Source: Robiginitomaculum sp. (GTDB taxonomy: Bacteria; Pseudomonadota; Alphaproteobacteria; Caulobacterales; Maricaulaceae). Taken from it: a DNA stretch of 20,667 bases. Location: NCBI GenBank assembly GCA_026993275.1, contig JALWUB010000256.1, positions 1 to 20,667 on the forward strand. The letters are read 5' to 3'. The notes below the pieces were generated by a model. The model worked only from the letters and a program-made list of their open reading frames with translations, did no database searches and was not told the DNA's origin. Below are positions 7,586-14,129 of the stretch, one piece after another. Position 1 is the stretch's first letter. Each line of letters opens with the position of its first letter. The position numbers were made by a program, and so were the translations under genes.

Positions 7586-8884
7586 CTACTTGCCGCCCTT
7601 GTAGACCTTGCCGCCCTTCATGACGAAATCCACGTCTTCCAGTTCGCGCACGTCTTTGAGCGGATTGCCGTCAACGGCAATGATGTCGGCCCATTTGCCG
7701 GGCGCCAGCGTGCCCACCTGATCGCTCATTTGCAGATGATCGGCGGCCACCACCGTGGCGGCGCGAATCGCCTCCATGGGGGTGAAGCCAGCCTTGACCA
7801 TGAGCGCAAACTCGCGCGCATTGCCGCCATGGTGCGAGACCCCTGAATCGGTGCCAAAGGCGACCTTGACGCCGCCCTCATGGGCCATGCGCAGCATTTC
7901 GATCATGCGCGGGCCAACCTCCAGCGCCTTCTTGCGCGAGGGCGGCGGCAAGAATCCCTTGGGGTCTTTCGCCATCTCCACCACCGTCGCCCCGGCGAGA
8001 ACCGTGGGGATCAGGTATGCATCATGTTCCTTGAACAGCTTGACAGTTTCGGCATCCAGAAAAGTGCCGTGCTCGATGGAATCAACACCGGCGCGCAAGG
8101 CCGCATCAATCCCGGCCTTGCCATGGGCATGAGCCGTGACCTGGCGGCCCATATAGTGCGCGGTTTGCACGATATTGCGCAGCTCGTCATCGAAAAACTG
8201 CTGTTCCGTGCCTGCTGCCGTGTTGGAGAGCACGCCGCCGGTGGCGGTGATCTTGATGACATCGGCGCCCTTGCGCACGTTTTCGCGCACCGCCCGGCGG
8301 CAGTCATAGGGGCCATTGCAGATGGATGAACGGTAAAGCGCCGCCGCAATCGGCTCGGCATAGCCATGGCGCGGATCGCCATGGCCGCCCGAGGCGCTGA
8401 TGATCTGTCCGGCGGCGCGAATGCGCGGGCCCGGTATGTCGCCGCGATTGATGGCATCGCGCACCGCAAAGATCGCATCCTCGCCGCGCGCGCCGACATC
8501 CTGCACTGTGGTAAACCCGGCCAGCAGGGTGCGCCGGGCAAATTTGGTGGCGTTCATGGCCCAGTCGGCATCGGAGAAGGTCACCGTATCGAGGCGCCCC
8601 CTGGGGCCAAGCTCGGAGGTCAGGTGCACATGGCTGTCGATCAGCCCGGGCAGGCAGAACTTGCCGCGCAAATCCACAACCGTATCGCCCTTGGGCGCGG
8701 CAAAGCCCTTGAGGATGTCTTGAATTCTGCCGTCATGGCTGACGATGATGGTTGCGGCGCCGCGCGGCGAGTGGCCGGGCTGGTCCAGCACCGCGCCGCA
8801 TTGCACCGCCTGGGTATGGGCGAAGGCGGGCGCCGCCAGGCCCAGGGAGAGTGCCAGCGCCAGGGCTGTGGTCTTGATGGTCAT
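7586..8884 (-). CDS. Exported metal-dependent amidohydrolase (imidazolonepropionase/Xaa-Pro dipeptidase-like)
   Basis: A 432-residue member of the amidohydrolase superfamily with a Sec signal peptide (hydrophobic 5-20, likely cleavage after AFA at 22), so it acts in the periplasm or outside. Metal-centre residues are all present: His85/His87 (DSHVHLT), carboxylated Lys211 (VIKITATGG), His252/His254 (VTAHAHG), His272 (IEHGT) and Asp346 (FGTDSG). This set and the order of motifs fit the COG1228-type group that hydrolyses N-acyl or Xaa-Pro/Xaa-Arg dipeptides; the exact substrate cannot be read from sequence. ATG at 8884 is preceded by AGGGGAA. The start overlaps the purD stop as ATGA (8881-8884), so it is the second gene of a purD transcript, an odd partner for a cytosolic purine enzyme. 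Confidence 0.92.
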   Translation of the reverse strand: MTIKTTALALALSLGLAAPAFAHTQAVQCGAVLDQPGHSPRGAATIIVSHDGRIQDILKGFAAPKGDTVVDLRGKFCLPGLIDSHVHLTSELGPRGRLDTVTFSDADWAMNATKFARRTLLAGFTTVQDVGARGEDAIFAVRDAINRGDIPGPRIRAAGQIISASGGHGDPRHGYAEPIAAALYRSSICNGPYDCRRAVRENVRKGADVIKITATGGVLSNTAAGTEQQFFDDELRNIVQTAHYMGRQVTAHAHGKAGIDAALRAGVDSIEHGTFLDAETVKLFKEHDAYLIPTVLAGATVVEMAKDPKGFLPPPSRKKALEVGPRMIEMLRMAHEGGVKVAFGTDSGVSHHGGNAREFALMVKAGFTPMEAIRAATVVAADHLQMSDQVGTLAPGKWADIIAVDGNPLKDVRELEDVDFVMKGGKVYKGGK

Positions 8885-10170
8885 GAGAATTCCCCTGATT
8901 GTGATTTTGCCGCCAGCCTAACGCCAATATCGCGCCGGTAAAAGCCGCCGGGGAAATTGATTTCACCGATCAGGCCATAGGCGCGGCTGGCTGCATCGCT
9001 CACCGCATCGCCCAGCGCCGTTACCGCCAGCACCCGCCCGCCTGCCGAAACCAGCCGCCCGTTGGCGTCCAGCGCCGTGCCCGCATGGAAGACTTGCGCA
9101 TCGGCGGGCAGGTCTTGCGGCAGGCTGATGGGCAGGCCCCTGGCATAGGCGCCGGGATAGCCTTTGGCCGCCATGATGATGCAGGCCGCGGCGCGTTCGT
9201 CCCATGCGGGCGGGGCGGCCTGGTCCAGCGTGCCAGTGGCGCAGGCTCGCAGCAGCGGCGCCAGATCGTTTTGCAGACGCATCATCAGCACCTGGCATTC
9301 CGGATCGCCAAAGCGCACATTGAACTCAATCAGCTTCGGCCCGTCCGCATCAATCATCAGCCCGGCGAACAGCACGCCGCAAAACGGCGCCCCTTCCGCG
9401 GCCATGCCAGTGATGGTTGGCGTGATGATGCACTCCATGATGTGCGCTGCCATGGTTTCATTCACCTGGGCCGTTGGCGAAAATGCGCCCATGCCGCCGG
9501 TGTTGGGGCCCCGGTCGCCATCGAACGCGCGCTTGTGATCCTGCGCCGCGATCAGCGGCCGCACGGTCTGGCCATCGCTGAGCGCAAAAAACGACGCCTC
9601 GACGCCGGTCAGGAATTCCTCGATCACCAGGGTTTGCGAGGCGGCGCCGAACTGACCCGCCAGCATGGCTTTGGCAGAGGCAATCGCCTCGTCCAGGGTG
9701 GACGCGATGACCACACCCTTGCCCGCCGCCAGGCCATCGGCCTTGAGCACGAAGGGCGGGGCCAGGGTGCGCATGTAGTCCTCTGCCTCTTCCAGCGAGG
9801 TTACCGTGCGCGAGGCCGCCGTGGGGATGCCATGGCGCGCGCAAAAGGCCTTGGTGAAGGCCTTGGAGCTTTCCAGCCGTGCCGCTTGTGCCGATGGGCC
9901 AAAAACCGCGATTCCGGTTTTGCGCATATCGTCTGCCAGCCCCGCCGCCAGCGGCGCTTCGGGGCCGATGACCACCAGGTCCGGGTTTTCCGTTTTTGCC
10001 AGCGCCAGCAGGCCCGGTGCATCATTAGCACGCACCGGCACGCAGCGGCCCAGCGCTTCCAGGCCCGGATTGCCCGGCGCACTGACCAGCTCGCGCACTT
10101 TTGGGCTCTGGACGAGCTTCCAGCCCAGGGCATGCTCGCGTCCGCCGCCGCCAATGAGCAGAACTTTCAT
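8881..10170 (-). CDS. purD: Phosphoribosylamine--glycine ligase (GAR synthetase)
   Basis: Catalyses the ATP-dependent ligation of glycine to phosphoribosylamine, step two of de novo purine synthesis. The 429 residues match the usual PurD length. Domains in order: N-terminal domain starting [33 protein letters not shown] (69-82), ATP-grasp domain with [17 protein letters not shown] (139-155) and [20 protein letters not shown] (211-230), metal-binding [15 protein letters not shown] (282-296) and a C-terminal domain. The frame is open to 10251, but the ATG at 10170 is preceded by GGAGG (complement of 10177-10181) at six bases and starts exactly at the first beta strand. It diverges from xseA with 59 bases between the starts and overlaps the amidohydrolase start by 4 bases. 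Confidence 0.98.
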   Translation of the reverse strand: MKVLLIGGGGREHALGWKLVQSPKVRELVSAPGNPGLEALGRCVPVRANDAPGLLALAKTENPDLVVIGPEAPLAAGLADDMRKTGIAVFGPSAQAARLESSKAFTKAFCARHGIPTAASRTVTSLEEAEDYMRTLAPPFVLKADGLAAGKGVVIASTLDEAIASAKAMLAGQFGAASQTLVIEEFLTGVEASFFALSDGQTVRPLIAAQDHKRAFDGDRGPNTGGMGAFSPTAQVNETMAAHIMECIITPTITGMAAEGAPFCGVLFAGLMIDADGPKLIEFNVRFGDPECQVLMMRLQNDLAPLLRACATGTLDQAAPPAWDERAAACIIMAAKGYPGAYARGLPISLPQDLPADAQVFHAGTALDANGRLVSAGGRVLAVTALGDAVSDAASRAYGLIGEINFPGGFYRRDIGVRLAAKSQSGEFS

Positions 10171-10229
10171 CTGTCGCCTCCGGGCCATGCCGTTATAGTA
10201 GAGCAGCATCTTTAGAGGGATTCGCCGCC
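10171..10229. promoter_or_regulatory. Divergent purD/xseA promoter region
   Basis: Only 59 bases separate the divergent starts, so both promoters must lie here or within coding sequence. TATAGT (10194-10199) could be the -10 of xseA, with a weak CTGTCG 17 bases upstream (10171-10176). On the other strand TATAAC (complement of 10192-10197) could be the -10 of purD, giving a leader barely long enough for its GGAGG site. The two -10 elements overlap, which would make the transcripts compete. The -35 match for purD is poor. Confidence 0.35.
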
Positions 10230-11648
10230 GTGCCGGAACCATCGCCAACAAATGCGCATGAATACACCGTCTCGGAACTCGCCGGGGCGCTCAAGCGCAC
10301 CGTCGAGAGCGCCTATGGCCATGTGCGCGTGCGCGGCGAGCTTGGGCGGGTCACCATCGCCCGCTCCGGCCATGTCTATATGGACCTCAAGGACGAACGC
10401 GCGGTGATTGCCTCGATCATCTGGAAAGGTGTGGCGGCGCGCCTGCGCTTTGCTCCGGAAGAGGGTCTGGAGGTCATTGCCGAGGGGCGGCTGACCACCT
10501 ATCCCGGGCGCTCGCAATACCAGCTCATCGTCGAAAAGCTGGAGCCTGCAGGCGCCGGGGCACTGATGGCGCTGCTGGAGGCCCGGCGCAAGACGTTTGA
10601 GGCCGAGGGCCTGTTTGCGCAAGCGCGCAAGAAGCCCTTGCCGTTTCTGCCGCGCACCATTGGCGTCATCACCTCGCCCACCGGCGCGGTGATCCGCGAT
10701 ATTCTGCACCGGCTGAGCGAGCGCTTTCCGCGCCATGTGCTGTTGTGGCCGGTGCTGGTGCAGGGCGAGGCCTGCGCCTGCCAGGTGAGCGCCGCCATTG
10801 ACGGCTTCAATGCCCTGCCCGAAGACGGCCCGGTGCCGCGTCCGGACCTGCTGATCGTCGCCCGCGGCGGCGGCTCGATCGAGGATTTGTGGGGGTTTAA
10901 CGAAGAGGAAGTCGTGCGCGCCGCGGCACGCTCCGCCATTCCGCTGATTTCCGCCATCGGCCACGAAACCGACTGGACCTTGCTTGACCATGTTGCCGAT
11001 GCGCGCGCGCCCACGCCCACGGGCGCCGCCGAAATCGCCGTGCCGGTGCGCACGCAATTGCTGGCCGCCGTGCAGGATCTGGGGCTGCGGCTCAGCCGCG
11101 CCATGACGCGCCTTGGCGAACGCAAGGCCACCGACTTGCGCGCCGCCGCGCGTGGCCTGCCGCGGCCTGAGGACCTGCTGGGCACACTCAGCCAGCGTTT
11201 TGATTTTGCTGCGCAAAACCTGCAAAAGGCCTTGCAGGGCGGGCTTGAGGTGCGCGCCCGGCGCCTTGAGACTGCTGGCGCGCGGCTTGCGCCAGGGCAC
11301 CTGCACCGGGAGCTGGATCACATTGGCCAGCGCCTGGCCTCCCTCTCGGGCCGGGCCCGGGCGGGCATGGCGCGCATATTGGCCGAGCGCGCGCAAAAAC
11401 TCTCTGCGGAGGCCAAATTGCTCGAATCGGTCTCCTACGAGGGTGTGCTGGCGCGTGGTTTTGCGCTGGTGCACCGCGAAGATGGCCGCCTTGTCCGCCG
11501 TGCCGCGGCGCTGCGGGCCGGCGAGCCGGTGTGCCTTGAATTTGCCGATGGCAGCCGCAAGGCGCGCATTGAGGGCAAGGCAGCACGCACCGCCCAAAAG
11601 CACAGCAAGCCGCGCTCCTCCTCCCCGGGCCAGGGCTCGCTGTTTTAA
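10230..11648 (+). CDS. xseA: Exodeoxyribonuclease VII large subunit
   Basis: Large subunit of ExoVII, the cytoplasmic single-strand DNA exonuclease that works with the small subunit XseB (not in this window). The 472 residues fit the family. Residues 10-104 form the OB-fold DNA-binding domain ([45 protein letters not shown]). The catalytic region carries [14 protein letters not shown] (145-158), the glycine-rich [16 protein letters not shown] (211-226) and [28 protein letters not shown] (241-268). The rest is a long, arginine-rich, alpha-helical region as expected. The start is GTG at 10230 with GAGGGA nine bases upstream. The C-terminal tail ([23 protein letters not shown]) is basic and low-complexity. 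It is convergent with the RhlE-type helicase gene. Confidence 0.97.
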   Translation: MPEPSPTNAHEYTVSELAGALKRTVESAYGHVRVRGELGRVTIARSGHVYMDLKDERAVIASIIWKGVAARLRFAPEEGLEVIAEGRLTTYPGRSQYQLIVEKLEPAGAGALMALLEARRKTFEAEGLFAQARKKPLPFLPRTIGVITSPTGAVIRDILHRLSERFPRHVLLWPVLVQGEACACQVSAAIDGFNALPEDGPVPRPDLLIVARGGGSIEDLWGFNEEEVVRAAARSAIPLISAIGHETDWTLLDHVADARAPTPTGAAEIAVPVRTQLLAAVQDLGLRLSRAMTRLGERKATDLRAAARGLPRPEDLLGTLSQRFDFAAQNLQKALQGGLEVRARRLETAGARLAPGHLHRELDHIGQRLASLSGRARAGMARILAERAQKLSAEAKLLESVSYEGVLARGFALVHREDGRLVRRAAALRAGEPVCLEFADGSRKARIEGKAARTAQKHSKPRSSSPGQGSLF

Positions 11649-11657
11649 GAGCCTGAA

Positions 11658-11683
11658 TCCCAAAAAGGCGAATGCGTTTGGGA
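11658..11683. terminator. Possible bidirectional terminator stem between xseA and the helicase
   Basis: TCCCAAA (11658-11664) and TTTGGGA (11677-11683) form a perfect 7-base stem with a 12-base loop in the 36 bases between the convergent stops. There is no long T-run, so intrinsic termination is uncertain. The A/T-rich lower stem gives partial U and A tracts on each strand. The right arm ends one base before the helicase stop codon region. Confidence 0.35.
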
Positions 11684-11684
11684 C

Positions 11685-13025
11685 CTATAGCGCGCGGACC
11701 AGTTCGGCAAAGCCGCCAGAGCTGCCAGAGCCGCCACTGTGGCGCGTGCGCGCCTTGGCGGGCCGGTCCGGCCTGGCATCGGGACGGGGCGCGTGCGTCT
11801 TGCGGCCGGACTTGCCCCGGCCTGCGCGCTTTTGCTGTTGCGGGGCAGTCTTGGGCGGCAGTTTCAGCCCCTTGATGGCGCGTGCATCTTCGGCAAAATT
11901 GGCAGGCAGGGGCAGGACCTGAAGTGTCTGCCGGGTAAGCTTTTCGATATCGCCCATATGGCCGCGCTCGTCAGCAGCCACAAAGGACAGCGCCAGCCCC
12001 GACGCCCCGGCGCGCGCCGTGCGGCCAATGCGGTGCACATACTGTTCGGCGACATTGGGAATATCAAAATTGATGACATGGCTGACAGCGGCAATGTCAA
12101 TGCCGCGGGCGGCGATGTCGGTGGCCACCAGCACGGTGCAATCGCCCTTGCGGAACGCCTCCAGCGCCCGCTCGCGCTGGGGCTGGCTCTTGTTGCCATG
12201 GATGGCGGCGGCCTCGATCCCGGCGGCGGCCAGATGGCGCACCACCTTGTTGGCGCCATGCTTGGTGCGCGTAAACACCAGGGCGCGGCCGATCGAGGGG
12301 TCGCGCAGGTTCAGGCTCAACAGCGCCTGCTTGTCGCCCTGATTGACGAAGGTCTTGTATTGCTGCACGCGCTCTGCGGTGCTGGCCACGGGGGCCACGG
12401 TCACATGGGCCGGGTTGTCCAGATACTGTTTCGCCAGCGCGGAAATGGCCCTGGGCATGGTTGCCGAAAAGAACAGGGTCTGGCGCGCCCTGGGCAAGAG
12501 CGGCACGATGCGGCGCAGGTCATGGACAAAGCCCAGATCCAGCATCTGGTCGGCTTCGTCCAGCACCAGCACCTCGACCGCATCGAGGCTGAGGGCGCCG
12601 CGGCCCACCAGGTCAAGAAGCCGCCCCGGCGTCGCCACCAGAACGTCAACGCCGGCGGCGAGGCGGTTGATGTGGCGCTTGACCGGCACGCCGCCGAAAA
12701 TGGCGGCCACGCCGAGCTTGAGAAACTGGCCATAGGCCTCGAAGGAGGCCGCGATCTGCCCGGCCAGTTCGCGCGTCGGCGCCAGCACCAGCACCCGGGT
12801 GCCGCGGCGGGGCCGCGGCTGGCGGTTGCGGTGCAGATGATCGAGGATCGGCAGCGCGAAGGCCGCCGTCTTGCCGGTGCCGGTCTGGGCAATGCCCAGA
12901 AGGTCGCGGCCCGCCAGCGCCAGCGGAATGGCCTGGCGCTGGATCGGCGTCGGGGCGCTGTAGCCTTGCGCCAGCAGCGCCTCTTCAAGCGGTTTGGCAA
13001 GGTTCAATTGGGTAAAATCAGTCAT
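11685..13025 (-). CDS. rhlE: DEAD-box RNA helicase, RhlE type
   Basis: An ATP-dependent RNA helicase of 446 residues. All motifs are readable: Q motif (Phe4, Gln29 in PTPIQRQAIP), Walker A AQTGTGKT (46-53), PTRELA (83-88), TPGR (132-135), DEAD (156-159), SAT (187-189), ARGID (306-310) and HRIGRTAR (331-338). After the core, the tail from about 375 is highly basic and Pro/Gly/Ser-rich (KRAGRGKSGRKTH, then SGGSGSSGG), as in RhlE proteins, and likely binds RNA. The family acts in ribosome assembly and RNA turnover, often cold-induced. ATG at 13025 follows a weak GAAGA. Upstream is a long non-coding stretch, suggesting a sizeable leader. RhlE versus other DEAD-box members (SrmB, DbpA) is by overall resemblance. 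Confidence 0.92.
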   Translation of the reverse strand: MTDFTQLNLAKPLEEALLAQGYSAPTPIQRQAIPLALAGRDLLGIAQTGTGKTAAFALPILDHLHRNRQPRPRRGTRVLVLAPTRELAGQIAASFEAYGQFLKLGVAAIFGGVPVKRHINRLAAGVDVLVATPGRLLDLVGRGALSLDAVEVLVLDEADQMLDLGFVHDLRRIVPLLPRARQTLFFSATMPRAISALAKQYLDNPAHVTVAPVASTAERVQQYKTFVNQGDKQALLSLNLRDPSIGRALVFTRTKHGANKVVRHLAAAGIEAAAIHGNKSQPQRERALEAFRKGDCTVLVATDIAARGIDIAAVSHVINFDIPNVAEQYVHRIGRTARAGASGLALSFVAADERGHMGDIEKLTRQTLQVLPLPANFAEDARAIKGLKLPPKTAPQQQKRAGRGKSGRKTHAPRPDARPDRPAKARTRHSGGSGSSGGFAELVRAL

Positions 13026-13282
13026 ATGTCTTCAATACAAACAGGGCGCATCCTGGCACAGCCGCCTGGCGGCCAGCGCGGAGGCGCGGGATGAAACGAC
13101 CCGCGTGAAAGAGGGCGCAAAAGAGGGATGAAAATGAAGGGGCGTCAGCGCAACATCATGCTGCGCGCTTCACGCTGCCCGATCACGCATCCCGTCCGGG
13201 ACGCGTTCCAAGGCCTGCATATGGACGCGCGCCCGGGCAAAGTCAATGCGCCGCACACAGGAGCGCGTTTGGGCGCAGATCT
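13026..13282. other. Intergenic leader region of the DEAD-box helicase
   Basis: No convincing gene here. On the minus strand (helicase direction) TTGACT (complement of 13241-13246) followed at 18-19 bases by ATATGC/TATGCA (complement of 13216-13222) could be a sigma-70 promoter, giving a leader of roughly 190 bases before the helicase ATG. The leader would contain a palindrome GCATCCCGTCCGGGACGC (13187-13204) and pyrimidine-rich stretches. Long leaders are known for cold-induced helicases, but this is only inference. Confidence 0.35.
13216..13246 (-). promoter_or_regulatory. Possible helicase promoter
   Basis: Read on the minus strand: TTGACT (5/6 to consensus) then, after 18-19 bases, ATATGC/TATGCA. 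The -10 match is weak. It would put transcription start about 190 bases upstream of the helicase ATG at 13025. Confidence 0.28.
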
Positions 13283-13408
13283 GGAGCGCTTCACGTTTTG
13301 ATAGACTCAAAACCGCACTCTGTCCCATTGTTCTGCCGCACTTCTTATCCGAAAACCGGTTCCCATCCCGGATCGGGGTCCGGGACAGGCTTTTCGGGAA
13401 GTGCTCTA
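13283..13408. repeat. Composite palindromic intergenic repeat (alphaproteobacterial type), nested hairpins
   Basis: Three nested or adjacent inverted repeats are visible. First TTTTGA (13296-13301) TAGAC TCAAAA (13307-13312). Then a long stem: GCACTTC (13338-13344) with a TTAT bulge and CCGAAAA (13349-13355) pairs with TTTTCGG (13391-13397) and GAAGTGC (13398-13404), 14 base pairs. Inside its loop TCCCGGA (13366-13372) pairs with TCCGGGA (13379-13385). The motif AACCGGTTTTCGG (minus strand) is, from my memory, common in rhizobial-type dispersed palindromes. The repeat abuts the stop codon of the minus-strand membrane protein gene (complement of 13406-13408), and may serve as its terminator or as an mRNA 3' stabiliser. 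Confidence 0.75.
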
Positions 13409-13807
13409 GCGCATTGGCACAAAGTCATTGGCGAGGCGGTTCATCTTGAACAGCACCAGGGTGTTGAAGACAATGTCCATGGCCACGACCACCGCCGCCA
13501 GGCCAAGGCTGTATTGCTGAAACACCGAAAGCGGCAATTGCCCGGTAAAGCCCAGCACGGCAATGATGATCAGCGTGATCATCGGCACCAGCGACAGGAA
13601 CATGTCCACCAGCGGCCCGTCCATGCCAACCCGGGAGAAGGCCGTCAGCCCCATCTGTATGGCAAGATAGGCGAGACACGCCACGCTGACCGCGAACATG
13701 CCGGTGGCGTCTTCCGGAACGTCCAGGACCGGCAGGGCAAACAGGATGATCAGTGCGGAAAAGACAAAGGGCGAGCCTTCGCGAAACAAGAACCGGACAA
13801 GCGCCAT
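13406..13807 (-). CDS. Small membrane protein of unknown function, four predicted helices
   Basis: I do not recognise this 133-residue protein. It is mostly hydrophobic, with likely transmembrane segments at 11-29, 35-56, 66-88 and 98-120, short loops, and a basic N-terminus (MALVRFLFREG) and C-terminus (FKMNRLANDFVPMR) consistent with both ends in the cytoplasm. No catalytic motif is evident. The ATG at 13807 is preceded by GGGGG at a plausible distance. It stands alone: the helicase gene downstream is separated by about 380 bases and a palindromic repeat, and the FG-GAP gene diverges. The TAG stop sits at the very edge of the repeat, so repeat insertion may have set the present C-terminus. 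Confidence 0.7.
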   Translation of the reverse strand: MALVRFLFREGSPFVFSALIILFALPVLDVPEDATGMFAVSVACLAYLAIQMGLTAFSRVGMDGPLVDMFLSLVPMITLIIIAVLGFTGQLPLSVFQQYSLGLAAVVVAMDIVFNTLVLFKMNRLANDFVPMR

Positions 13808-14129
13808 ATCAACCCCCGTTACACAGCCGAACAGTCCCTTATAAGACCAAAGGCCTGTTTTGCAAAATCATCCGGACAGCCCCGCCCTTCTCATAGAGCT
13901 TTGGCCAGTGCGGCTTTTCAACCAGGCTCTGCCAAAACCCTTTGATGCTTGAATCTTTCCAAAGCTATGAGGACAAAACCTTTCCTTGATTTCAAAGATG
14001 AAATATTGTTGAATACTACCCCAGTGAGAGGCCTGATACAGGATTCATGCGTTCTAAATTACCAATGAGATCCTTCCAGGAAAGCGCACAAAAATGAAAT
14101 AAGCCGATATAAATTTTCTGGGGGGTGGC
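13808..14129. other. AT-richer divergent intergenic region with inverted repeats
   Basis: No gene seen in these 322 bases between the divergent membrane-protein and FG-GAP genes. Contents: a perfect palindrome TTTTGCAAAA (13858-13867); an imperfect inverted repeat CTCATAGAGCTTTGG (13890-13904) with CCAAAGCTATGAG (13959-13971), 13 pairs with a two-base bulge; within its loop TTTGGC (13900-13905) can instead pair with GCCAAA (13931-13936). Composition is clearly more A/T-rich toward 13980-14115. No promoter could be chosen with confidence. Confidence 0.6.
13890..13971. repeat. Imperfect inverted repeat with an alternative inner partner
   Basis: Outer arms CTCATAG-AG-CTTTGG (13890-13904) and CCAAAGCTATGAG (13959-13971) pair over 13 bases with a two-base bulge and a 54-base loop. 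The 3' end of the left arm, TTTGGC (13900-13905), can also pair with GCCAAA (13931-13936). The two pairings exclude each other. Role unknown; it could be a decayed repeat, a terminator or a leader structure. Confidence 0.5.

Noticed and set aside
10212..11663. 483-codon open frame antisense to xseA
   Set aside because: It spans xseA completely and has no motif; xseA has all family motifs.
11739..13094. 451-codon open frame antisense to the DEAD-box helicase gene
   Set aside because: Shadow frame with His/Gly/Gln-rich low-information translation; the helicase strand has all motifs.
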